Source: Alphaproteobacteria bacterium (GTDB taxonomy: Bacteria; Pseudomonadota; Alphaproteobacteria; MPNO01; UBA2964). Taken from it: DNA of 64,000 nucleotides. The stretch's first letter is position 1, and each line of letters starts with the position of its first letter. The position numbers were made by a program, and so were the translations under genes. Of the stretch, positions 42,170 to 50,152 are shown piece by piece. Below the pieces are notes generated by a model, which was not told where the DNA came from, did no database searches, and saw only the letters and a list, made by a program, of their open reading frames with translations. Where the stretch lies: NCBI GenBank assembly GCA_012103315.1, contig WLWZ01000013.1, positions 53,797 to 117,796 of the forward strand. Reading direction: 5' to 3'.

Positions 42170-42196
42170 TTTGTTCTCCCTGTTAGGCTGCAGTTC

Positions 42197-43771
42197 TCAA
42201 CGCCGCAGCCGAAAGCGCTGGATTTTCCCAGTCGCGGTTTTTGGTAATTCTTCGACGAAATTAAACCAGCGCGGATATTTGTAGCGCGCCAGCCCATCCT
42301 TGCAATGTTCCAGCAACTCATTGGCCAAAGCGTCACCGCCGGTGGCACCATCGGAAACGATGATAAAGGCTTCCGGCTTGATCAGCTCGTCATCATCGGC
42401 ACGTGCAACGACGGCTGCTTCCAGGACGGCGGGATGTTCGATCAGCTTGGCTTCAATCTCAAACGGCGAGCACCAGATGCCACCGACCTTCATCATGTCG
42501 TCATTGCGGCCGCAATAGACGAAATACCCGTCCTCATTCTGGTAATAAGTATCGCCGGTATTGATCCAGTCGCCCTGCATCGTCGCGGCGGTCTTTTCCT
42601 CGTTGTTCCAGTAATATTTGGCAATCGAGCCGCCCTTGATCCACAGCGCGCCGCTCTCGCCTTGCGGCAGGGTTTCATCGCCCTCGCCAATGATTTTGGC
42701 TTCGTAGCCGGGCACAAGGCGACCACTGGCCCCGGGCTTTACGTCATCAGCGGCGTTGGAAATAAAGATGTGCAGAATTTCCGTCGAGCCGATGCCATCA
42801 AGGATTGATCCTCCGGTCTTCTCCGTCCAGCGCCGCAAGATGTCCCCCGGTAACGCCTCGCCCGCAGACACACACGCCCGGACTGATGAGAGATCAGGCA
42901 TGTTGCTTTCCATCGCCTGAAGTTGCGCGGCGTAAAGCGTCGGCACGCCGTAATAGATCGTTGCCTTGTTTTTCTCGATCACGTCAAAGGTCATCGCCGG
43001 GCTTGGTGGCAGAGCCGACAACACCGCTGTCGCGCCGACCCATAATGGAAACGTCATGGCATTCCCAAGTCCGTAGGCGAAAAACAATTTCGCCGCCGAG
43101 AAACAGACATCATCTTCAGTAATCCCCAGCACCCCAACAGCATAGTGCACACAGGTGACCGGGATATCTCTATGGGCGTGAACCGTCCCCTTGGGCCGCC
43201 CGGTAGACCCTGACGAATACAGCCAGAAACAGTCATCATCTGCCGTCGCAGGCGCTGCTTCCAATGCAGTATCCACATCGGCCATCAGAGCACTGATCGA
43301 ACCCGCACCTTCCGTCAGCAACACATGATCCGGGTTGCGATTGGCTGATGCCAAAGCCGGAGCAACCTCGCCCTCATATTCGGCGCTATAGACAACCGCC
43401 GCACAGCCAGAATCCTCAATCATGAACTGATAGTCATTGGCGCGCAGCAACGTGTTGAGCGGCACCGGGACAAAACCCGCCTTGATCGCACCAAAGAATA
43501 TGTAAAAGAACTCGGGACAATCCTTGACCATCATCAACACACGGTCACCAGATGACAGACCAAGTGACGTCAGCGCATTGCCGCAGCGATTAACGTTCTC
43601 CGCCAATGCAGCGTAACTCACCGTGCCAAAATCACCTTGGATCGCAACTTTGTCGCCACGTCCTTCATCAAGATGCCGATCGATCATCGGCACTACGACG
43701 TTAAAGCTCTTGGAAAACGTGATGTTTGCCGATATCTGGCTATCATCGACGCTGATTTGATTATTCGACAT
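42197..43771 (-). CDS. Benzoate-CoA ligase-family protein
   Basis: About 524 aa; ATG 43771 (MSNNQISVDD) is chosen because longer frames run through the divergent hydroxylase gene. ANL motifs: YSSGSTGRPKGTVHAHRD (P-loop, about 176-193), GIGSTEILHIF (about 308) and TGDTYYQNEDGY (hinge). The terminal Lys is in KTATGKIQRF. The GSTEILHIF and KGGSIAKYYWNN segments match the benzoate/4-hydroxybenzoate-CoA ligase family (BclA/BadA type). It would feed benzoyl-CoA to BoxB, encoded 1.3 kb away. Overlapping promoters with the divergent FAD hydroxylase (65-base gap). Confidence 0.85.
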   Translation of the reverse strand: MSNNQISVDDSQISANITFSKSFNVVVPMIDRHLDEGRGDKVAIQGDFGTVSYAALAENVNRCGNALTSLGLSSGDRVLMMVKDCPEFFYIFFGAIKAGFVPVPLNTLLRANDYQFMIEDSGCAAVVYSAEYEGEVAPALASANRNPDHVLLTEGAGSISALMADVDTALEAAPATADDDCFWLYSSGSTGRPKGTVHAHRDIPVTCVHYAVGVLGITEDDVCFSAAKLFFAYGLGNAMTFPLWVGATAVLSALPPSPAMTFDVIEKNKATIYYGVPTLYAAQLQAMESNMPDLSSVRACVSAGEALPGDILRRWTEKTGGSILDGIGSTEILHIFISNAADDVKPGASGRLVPGYEAKIIGEGDETLPQGESGALWIKGGSIAKYYWNNEEKTAATMQGDWINTGDTYYQNEDGYFVYCGRNDDMMKVGGIWCSPFEIEAKLIEHPAVLEAAVVARADDDELIKPEAFIIVSDGATGGDALANELLEHCKDGLARYKYPRWFNFVEELPKTATGKIQRFRLRR

Positions 43772-43835
43772 TTTGCTTGTCCTCAAAGGTTGGGTAAATT
43801 CTATAGCGCCACGCGATGAGACAAAAGAGAGAAGC

Positions 43836-45035
43836 ATGACAAACGCGAAACCTATCATCATTGCCGGAGGCGGCATCGGCGGACTGGCTGCCGCCAGAAT
43901 GCTGGCGATCAAAGGACGCCGTAGCATTGTCCTCGAACAGGCACCTGAATTTGCCGAGATTGGCGCTGGGATCCAACTTGGCCCCAACACCCACCGCATG
44001 TTTGACCGGCTACAGGTCACCAAGGCAATGCACGACATCGCGCATTTCCCGGAAAACATCATCATGATGGACAGCCTGACCGGTGACGAGGTGCTGCGCA
44101 TGCCGCTTGGCCGCAAACTGGAATTCCACTTTGGCAAACCCTATGCGGTGATCCATCGCGCTGATCTGCACACCGTGCTTTTCGAGGCCTGCAAAGGCAT
44201 GGACGAGATTGACCTACGCACCAGTTCCGGTGTCTCCGGATACACAGATCATGGTGACGGCGTCTCTGTCGAGCTGGAGAACGGTGAGACGGTTGAAGGC
44301 GCAGCACTGATTGGAGCTGATGGTCTGTGGTCAAAAATCCGCTCTAAAATTATCGGCGACGGTGATCCGATTGTTTCCGGCCATATTGCCTATCGCGCCG
44401 TGTTGCCCATTGATGACGTGCCGCCCGAACTCGACAAATGGATGGAAGATGTGGTGCTGTGGGCCGGACCGCGTAATCACCTGGTGCATTACAAATTGCG
44501 GCGCGGCGAGCTGTTCAATATCGTTGCCGTTTTCCACAGCCAAAAATATGTCGAAGGCTGGGATGAATATGGCGATCCCGCAGAACTCTATGAACATTTC
44601 AAAGACACACGGCCGGAAGTGCATGCACTGCTCAAGAAGATCGATGTCTGGAAGATGTGGGTGCTATGCGACCGAGTGCCGGTCAAGGAATGGACCCAGA
44701 ACCGCGTCACGCTGATCAGCGATGCCGCCCATCCGATGCTGCAATATCTTGCCGCCGGTGCTGGCATGGCGATGGAAGATTCTGTGTGTCTGGTTGATCT
44801 GCTCGAAGAATATGACGGCGACATCGTTCGTGCCTTCGCCGACTATCCCGGCAAGCGCTATATGCGCACTGGCCGAGTACAACTCACCGCTAGGTTCTAT
44901 GGCGACATCTATCACGCCGAAGGCGTCACCCGCGAGCTCCGTAATCTGCTGCTCGGCGGCGAAAAGGAAGGCAATCCCTACGCCGGTGTCGAATGGCTCT
45001 ACGGCAAAAACACCGGCCTGCCGGGCGGGGTTTAG
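43836..45035 (+). CDS. FAD-dependent aromatic hydroxylase (salicylate/3-hydroxybenzoate 6-hydroxylase-like)
   Basis: About 399 aa. The Rossmann GxGxxG is IIAGGGIGGLAAARML (residues 7-22), the middle DG-type motif is GADGLWSKIRSKI (about 160-172) and the FAD ribityl motif is ISDAAHPMLQYLAAGAG (about 292-308). This is the single-component group A monooxygenase layout. The overall pattern resembles 3-hydroxybenzoate 6-hydroxylases (gentisate-forming) and salicylate hydroxylases. Lying between benzoate-CoA ligase and boxB, it probably hydroxylates a related benzoate before or beside CoA activation. It ends at a strong terminator shared with boxB. Confidence 0.85.
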   Translation: MTNAKPIIIAGGGIGGLAAARMLAIKGRRSIVLEQAPEFAEIGAGIQLGPNTHRMFDRLQVTKAMHDIAHFPENIIMMDSLTGDEVLRMPLGRKLEFHFGKPYAVIHRADLHTVLFEACKGMDEIDLRTSSGVSGYTDHGDGVSVELENGETVEGAALIGADGLWSKIRSKIIGDGDPIVSGHIAYRAVLPIDDVPPELDKWMEDVVLWAGPRNHLVHYKLRRGELFNIVAVFHSQKYVEGWDEYGDPAELYEHFKDTRPEVHALLKKIDVWKMWVLCDRVPVKEWTQNRVTLISDAAHPMLQYLAAGAGMAMEDSVCLVDLLEEYDGDIVRAFADYPGKRYMRTGRVQLTARFYGDIYHAEGVTRELRNLLLGGEKEGNPYAGVEWLYGKNTGLPGGV

Positions 45036-45040
45036 AATCA

Positions 45041-45068
45041 AAAACCCCCGCGCGATGGCGGGGGTTTT
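45041..45068. terminator. Bidirectional terminator between the hydroxylase and boxB
   Basis: AAAACCCCCGC and GCGGGGGTTTT pair perfectly over 11 bases around GCGATG, with T-runs on both strands. It ends the + strand hydroxylase and the - strand boxCB transcripts. Confidence 0.88.
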
Positions 45069-45088
45069 CGTTAGATCTTTAAGTCCGC

Positions 45089-46513
45089 TTAGTTGAACCG
45101 GACATATTCATAATCGAACGGATGGCCGTCGATGCCGCGGCTTGGCGGCGCGACCCAGCTGGCGATCTTGCCGGGCTCAATGCAGGCCTTCTGCAGCGAG
45201 ATGACAAACGCGCGGTCTTCGTCTGACGGCAGCCAGCTATCGATATTCTTATCCCACTCTTCCTTGCTGACGACATTGCCATCCGGCGAAATATTAGCCT
45301 CGGAGAACGTGCCAATCGCACGGTGGAAACCGCGATGCGGTAGTTTCAACTCGAAGTCGATCTTGTGGCGCTTCATGACCTTGTTCCAGCGATTAACGCC
45401 AATCTGGCAATCATCAACATAGTCATCACGCAGGCGTTCATTCACCGCCAGTAACGCGTTATATTCGATATCCTTAATTGCGCCATCTTCCAGCATGGTG
45501 ATATTGGCCACGCCTTCTTTCAGGACATGATCATCATCGATCTTGGATTCCTCAAACCGGCCTTTGAGACCTGCGGTGTAATAGTTCGCCGCATTGGTTG
45601 AGATTTCCTGACCAAACAGATCAAGCGATACGCTGTAATGGAAGTTGAGATATTTCTGCAATGTCGGCAGATCAATCGCCCCAGCTTCGCGGATCTTATC
45701 GGGGTCCTCGGTCTTCAGCTCTGCCATCACTTCACAGGTTCGCGTGACAACCCGCATAACGCCGGTGGTGCCAATGAACATGTGATGCGCTTCTTCCGTC
45801 AGCATGAACTGACAGGTCCGCGCCAGCGGATCAAAACCCGATTCAGCGAGCGATGACAGTTGGTATTTACCATCACGGTCCGTGAAGAAGGTGAACATGA
45901 AGTAGGACAGCCAGTCCGGCGTCTCTTCGTTAAAGGCACCGAGAATACGCGGCTTGTCGACATCACCGGAATGACGTTGCAGCATCATCTCGGCTTCTTC
46001 GCGGCCATCACGACCAAAATAGGCATGCAGCAAATAGACCATCGCCCAAAGATGGCGGCCCTCTTCGCAATTAACCTGAAACAGGTTGCGGAGGTCATAC
46101 ATGGAGGGCGCTGTCAGTCCGAGTAGGCGCTGCTGTTCAACGGATGCCGGTTCGGTATCGCCTTGCGTGACGATCAAACGACGCAAGGAAGAACGGTATT
46201 CACCGGGCACTTCATTCCATACAGGCTGCCCCTTATGTTCGCCAAACGGGATTGTACGGCCTTCAACCGGCGGTGCGACGAAGATGCCCCAGCGATATTC
46301 GGGCATTTTGACATAGCCAAAATTGGCCCAGCCTTCTGCCTCAACGCTCACTGCCGTGCGCAGATAGACGTCGTGATTGATCGACCCTTCGGGGCCAAGT
46401 TCTTTCCACCAGTCAATAAAGCTGGGCTGCCAGGATTCCAGCGCGCGTTGCAGGCGTCTGTCCTCGGCAAGATTTACGTTATTGGGAATTTTGGCATTGA
46501 GATCAATCGACAT
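45089..46513 (-). CDS. boxB: Benzoyl-CoA 2,3-epoxidase oxygenase subunit BoxB
   Basis: 474 aa, the length of BoxB. The di-iron site appears as NCEEGRHLWAMVYLL (Glu-x-x-His, about residues 149-163) and LTEEAHHMFIGTTG (about 237-250), with FTDRDGKYQLSSLAESGFDP between. The C-terminal SWVAPPSRGIDGHPFDYEYV matches BoxB. It epoxidises benzoyl-CoA at C2-C3 using electrons from BoxA, an FAD and iron-sulfur reductase that is not in this window. The start is 2 bases after the boxC stop, so the two are translationally coupled. Confidence 0.93.
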   Translation of the reverse strand: MSIDLNAKIPNNVNLAEDRRLQRALESWQPSFIDWWKELGPEGSINHDVYLRTAVSVEAEGWANFGYVKMPEYRWGIFVAPPVEGRTIPFGEHKGQPVWNEVPGEYRSSLRRLIVTQGDTEPASVEQQRLLGLTAPSMYDLRNLFQVNCEEGRHLWAMVYLLHAYFGRDGREEAEMMLQRHSGDVDKPRILGAFNEETPDWLSYFMFTFFTDRDGKYQLSSLAESGFDPLARTCQFMLTEEAHHMFIGTTGVMRVVTRTCEVMAELKTEDPDKIREAGAIDLPTLQKYLNFHYSVSLDLFGQEISTNAANYYTAGLKGRFEESKIDDDHVLKEGVANITMLEDGAIKDIEYNALLAVNERLRDDYVDDCQIGVNRWNKVMKRHKIDFELKLPHRGFHRAIGTFSEANISPDGNVVSKEEWDKNIDSWLPSDEDRAFVISLQKACIEPGKIASWVAPPSRGIDGHPFDYEYVRFN

Positions 46514-46515
46514 GG

Positions 46516-48225
46516 CTAAACCCTCTTCTTGTCGAATTCGCTGCGTTGTCCAGTACCGTATAGCTTAAGCGCGCCTTCTGGCCCAGCCGCATTTGGCCGT
46601 TGGAAAATCCAGTTCTGCCAGGCACTCAGGCGGCCAAAGATTTTGGTTTCCATGGTTTCCGGTCCGGCAAAGCGGAGATTGGCTTCAAGACCGGTGAGAC
46701 CATCCGGTGAGAAGCTGGTGCGTTCTTCGATGGCGAGCCGCACTTCATCTTCCCAATCGATATCATCCGGTGCGAAGGTGACGAGACCCGCATCGTCGGC
46801 ATCAAGCGCTTCGAGATCATTCCCAATCGCGGCCTTATTCTGAGCAACCAAATCCGGCTCACCAAGCAGTCGTGTTTCAAGCCGCGTCAGCCCGTTACAC
46901 ATCGGATAAGGACCAAAATTCATACCAGTCAGGCGCACCGTCGGTGCTGGCAGGTTGCTACCTTCCATCTGGCCATCGAGCATGTAAGAGCGATCCGCGA
47001 TAAACACCAGCTCCAGCAGCGTACCGGTAAAGCAGCTGCCAGGCTCGACCAGCGCAATCAGGCTACGCGCCGACACATCAACCCGTTTCAGTGTGCGCTT
47101 GAGATACAAGGTTGTTTCACGGACCAGCCAATCATCTTGGTTCGCTTCAAGGAGATTGTCATAGGCTTCCACCAGCGCGTTATCGCCTTCGGTACGGAAC
47201 ACCCAGGTGCCAAGCTGATTTTCATTGAGCCGTAGATGGATGATGGCCGCATCTAGCTCACGGGCCAGCGCCAGTGGCCAGAAATCAATACCCTGCGCTG
47301 CAACACCAGCTGCGTCTGCCGGGGGAACTTCTTTGGGGCCATTAATACAGAAGGTCACAACGTTCGATGCCCGATCAATCTCAATCGAGAGATTGTCATA
47401 GGTAAGCTTGTCGCCTTCACCACTCACATTCAGCGGCGTAAATTCAACACCCTTGGCATCGGCAGGGCGATCTGACTTGGCAGCAAATTCAGCAGCGCGC
47501 TCGGTGACTGCGTCGTCGAACTTGGAGCGCGGCACGATCTCGTCAATCAGGTTCCAATCAACGGCGCGCTGTCCTCGCATACCTTCTGTTGTCGTACAGA
47601 ACACATCAGAGCGGTCGTGGCGCACCTTACGCTTATCAACCAACCGCGTCAGCCCACCGGTGCCCGGTAGCACTGCCAGCAAAGGTAATTCCGGTAGTGA
47701 CACCGTCGAGGCACCATCATCGATCAGCATGATGTAATCGGTGGCCAAGGCTAACTCATAGCCACCACCGGCAGCCGTGCCGTTGATCGCGCAAATGTAT
47801 TTTTGCTGCGAATTCTCTGTCGCGTCTTCGATACCGTTGCGCGTCTCATTGGTGAATTTACAAAAGTTCACCTTGTGATCATGGGTCGACATACCAAGCA
47901 TGCGGATATTGGCACCGGCGCAGAATACTTGCGGATGATCAGAACATAGTATGACGCAGCCAACTTCGGGATGCTCAAACCGCAAACGCTGGATCGCATC
48001 ATAAAGTTCGATATCAACACCGAGATCATAGGAGTTCAGCTTCAACTCGTAGCCGGGCTTCAAAGTGGCATCTTCCGAGACAGCCATCGCGAGCCGGGCG
48101 ACGTTTCCGTCAATCGTCAAATTCCAATGATTATACTGGTCCGGGCTGGTGGCGAAATTAACCCGTGGCTCACCACCTGTTGCGGCGGAGGCTCCAGAGT
48201 CTACGGCAGCGTCTTGTGGTGCCAT
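46516..48225 (-). CDS. boxC: 2,3-epoxybenzoyl-CoA dihydrolase BoxC
   Basis: About 569 aa; ATG 48225 with AAGGA upstream is preferred over 48249. Two crotonase-like halves, as in BoxC: the N-terminal half has VFCAGANIRML and INGTAAGGGYELALATDYIM (oxyanion-hole segment, about residues 150-170) followed by LPELPLLAVLPGTGGLTRLVDKR. The C-terminal half is more diverged. It hydrolyses 2,3-epoxybenzoyl-CoA to 3,4-dehydroadipyl-CoA semialdehyde plus formate, the ring-opening step of the box pathway. First gene of the boxCB unit and divergent from two CoA ligases. Confidence 0.92.
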   Translation of the reverse strand: MAPQDAAVDSGASAATGGEPRVNFATSPDQYNHWNLTIDGNVARLAMAVSEDATLKPGYELKLNSYDLGVDIELYDAIQRLRFEHPEVGCVILCSDHPQVFCAGANIRMLGMSTHDHKVNFCKFTNETRNGIEDATENSQQKYICAINGTAAGGGYELALATDYIMLIDDGASTVSLPELPLLAVLPGTGGLTRLVDKRKVRHDRSDVFCTTTEGMRGQRAVDWNLIDEIVPRSKFDDAVTERAAEFAAKSDRPADAKGVEFTPLNVSGEGDKLTYDNLSIEIDRASNVVTFCINGPKEVPPADAAGVAAQGIDFWPLALARELDAAIIHLRLNENQLGTWVFRTEGDNALVEAYDNLLEANQDDWLVRETTLYLKRTLKRVDVSARSLIALVEPGSCFTGTLLELVFIADRSYMLDGQMEGSNLPAPTVRLTGMNFGPYPMCNGLTRLETRLLGEPDLVAQNKAAIGNDLEALDADDAGLVTFAPDDIDWEDEVRLAIEERTSFSPDGLTGLEANLRFAGPETMETKIFGRLSAWQNWIFQRPNAAGPEGALKLYGTGQRSEFDKKRV

Positions 48226-48518
48226 CTTGAAAATTCCTTCGTTACACACCCTTTGGACGAAATGAGCGCCATCCGAGTCGGCTCATTTGGTAATAAAAAG
48301 GGTCTTGATCGTCTCATCTTCCTATACACCAATATAGCGTTTTAACGCAGTTTTCCTAGGGAATAAAAAACTTCGATTGCTAATTGTTGACTAGTCACGT
48401 ATATATTATGCAACAGGATTGGCCCCGTCAATGACGGTATCATTTGGGCTTAAAAAATTCAGCCCGGAATACCCGTTTCAGGGCGGCACATTATCGTTAT
48501 ACGGACCCTATTTGCGAC
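48226..48518. promoter_or_regulatory. Divergent control region between boxC and the CoA ligases
   Basis: About 290 bases. It contains the perfect 10-bp palindrome TGACTAGTCA (48388-48397) within TTGTTGACTAGTCACG, followed by AT-rich TATATATTATGCA. A MarR-size operator would fit. A 31-codon frame (ATG 48431 to TAG 48524) overlaps the ligase start ATG (48519) but lacks a ribosome-binding site. No boxR-like regulator gene is in the window. Confidence 0.45.
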
Positions 48519-50108
48519 ATGGATAGCAACACCGTACCGGCAACGGGTAGATCACCCAGTAGAGGCGCGCCAGAAACCAGCTTGCGCGACTGGATTACCG
48601 CCAATGCTGAGAAGCATCCCGACAAAGTTTTCATCCAGAGCGTCGATCAGGACAAAGCCATTACGTTTAGCCAGTTCAAAACGGTCTGCGACCGGATGGC
48701 CAACTATCTGCAGTCCAAAGGCATCGGACCAAATGATCGCGTCGCGATGCTGTCCAATAACTCTATCGAGCATCTCTGTGTCTATATCGGCGGCATGGCG
48801 TATGGCGCGACGGTCTGCACCATCCATGTTGAGATGAACGCGGTCTATTTCGAGCAAATTCTGAACGCGTTGCATCCCAAGCTGACGTTGTTTGAGGACT
48901 CTGAAGACCGTATCGACTCAGTTACTCTCAGCAGCAAGACACCGGGTGACTGGCTCAATCTCGGGGACTGGCAAGACAATGGCAGCACGGCTGGGTTCTA
49001 TGGTGAATTGGAAAACCACCCTACTGACCCGGTAGAGCCGATCAGCCATTGGGAAGATGATGCTTCGATCTATTACACGTCCGGCACCGCATCCGCGCCG
49101 AAAGGCTGTATTGTTAGCTTTCGCGAACTGATCGAGAATACACCACCGACCGCCGAAGGACTGGCACTCACCGAAGATGATCGGGTTCTGGAATTCCGCG
49201 CCTTCAACTGGATTTCTGCTCAGGTCCTTAGCGGACTCAGCCCGCTTTCCAAAGGTGCAACGATCATCCTCGCCCGCAAATTCTCCCAAAGCCGCTACTT
49301 CGACTGGGTGAGAGAACACAAGGCAACCATCGGTGTCTGCAACCCGACCGGCCTCGCGATGTTCCTCAATCGACCCATCGATATCCATCATGATGACATT
49401 CCGCATCTGCGTTTTATGACGTCCTCTTCCGCACCGCTGATGCAGGAAACCTGGAAACAGTTTGAAGACAAATATGGCGTCCCGATAGCACAGGGCTATG
49501 GCTGTAGCGAAATCGGCTGGATCGCAGTCTCTAATGAGCACACGCGCAAGTTCGGCACGGTCGGTAAGCCTCTCGCCTATCACAGGCTCACCATCGTTGA
49601 TGGCGACGGCAAGGAAGTACCGCATGGTGAAACCGGTGAGATCGAGCTCGGCGGGTTTGACACCAATGCCTATCGCTATCTCGATGAACATGGCGCCGAA
49701 AAAATCCACGCCCAGGACCGGCTCCGTACCGGCGATCTCGGGGTGATGGATGAAGATGGCTGTGTCGCCGTCACCGGCCGCGCCAAGGATTTGATCATTC
49801 GCGGCGGTGTGAACATCTCGCCCGCCGAAGTCGATAATATCCTGTTGCAAATCCCTGCCTTGGCCGAAGCCGCAACCATTGGCGTGCCGGACAAGATCTA
49901 TGGCGAGGAAGTCGTCTGCTATGTGGCGCCGAAAGAGGGCGAGACGCTAACGACCGAAACCGTTGTGGCCCATTGCAGCACAAGGCTGCCAGAGTTCCGA
50001 ATGCCCAAACAGATCGTCATTCGCGACGAACTGCCCAAGACCGAACGCGGCAAGATGAACCGCTTGCTTCTGTCGGAACAGTGGCAGGAAGAGTTCGGCA
50101 ACTCTTAA
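48519..50108 (+). CDS. AMP-dependent CoA ligase, first of a tandem pair
   Basis: About 529 aa from ATG 48519; a frame extension to 48444 has no better start signal. ANL motifs: YYTSGTASAPKGCIVSF (P-loop, slightly unusual with ASAPKGC), QGYGCSEIGW, RTGDLGVMDEDG, and RAKDLIIRGGVNISPAEVD, typical of crotonobetaine- or aryl/short-chain acyl-CoA ligases. The catalytic Lys is in TERGKMNR. It is about equally long and similar in motif order to the next gene, so the two are paralogues. Placed opposite boxCB, it may activate another aromatic acid. No ribosome-binding site is obvious. Confidence 0.85.
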   Translation: MDSNTVPATGRSPSRGAPETSLRDWITANAEKHPDKVFIQSVDQDKAITFSQFKTVCDRMANYLQSKGIGPNDRVAMLSNNSIEHLCVYIGGMAYGATVCTIHVEMNAVYFEQILNALHPKLTLFEDSEDRIDSVTLSSKTPGDWLNLGDWQDNGSTAGFYGELENHPTDPVEPISHWEDDASIYYTSGTASAPKGCIVSFRELIENTPPTAEGLALTEDDRVLEFRAFNWISAQVLSGLSPLSKGATIILARKFSQSRYFDWVREHKATIGVCNPTGLAMFLNRPIDIHHDDIPHLRFMTSSSAPLMQETWKQFEDKYGVPIAQGYGCSEIGWIAVSNEHTRKFGTVGKPLAYHRLTIVDGDGKEVPHGETGEIELGGFDTNAYRYLDEHGAEKIHAQDRLRTGDLGVMDEDGCVAVTGRAKDLIIRGGVNISPAEVDNILLQIPALAEAATIGVPDKIYGEEVVCYVAPKEGETLTTETVVAHCSTRLPEFRMPKQIVIRDELPKTERGKMNRLLLSEQWQEEFGNS

Positions 50109-50152
50109 GTCCGGTTTGTCCCACTCCCCTGCCCCATGATAACGTTTTGGTC

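Noticed and set aside
43773..44137. Longer N-terminus for the benzoate-CoA ligase
   Set aside because: It runs through the start of the FAD hydroxylase; the ligase family begins near ATG 43771.
48918..49850. A 310-codon open frame antisense to the first tandem CoA ligase
   Set aside because: It lies wholly opposite a gene with clear ANL motifs, has no ribosome-binding site and no recognisable domain. Long antisense frames are common opposite such genes.
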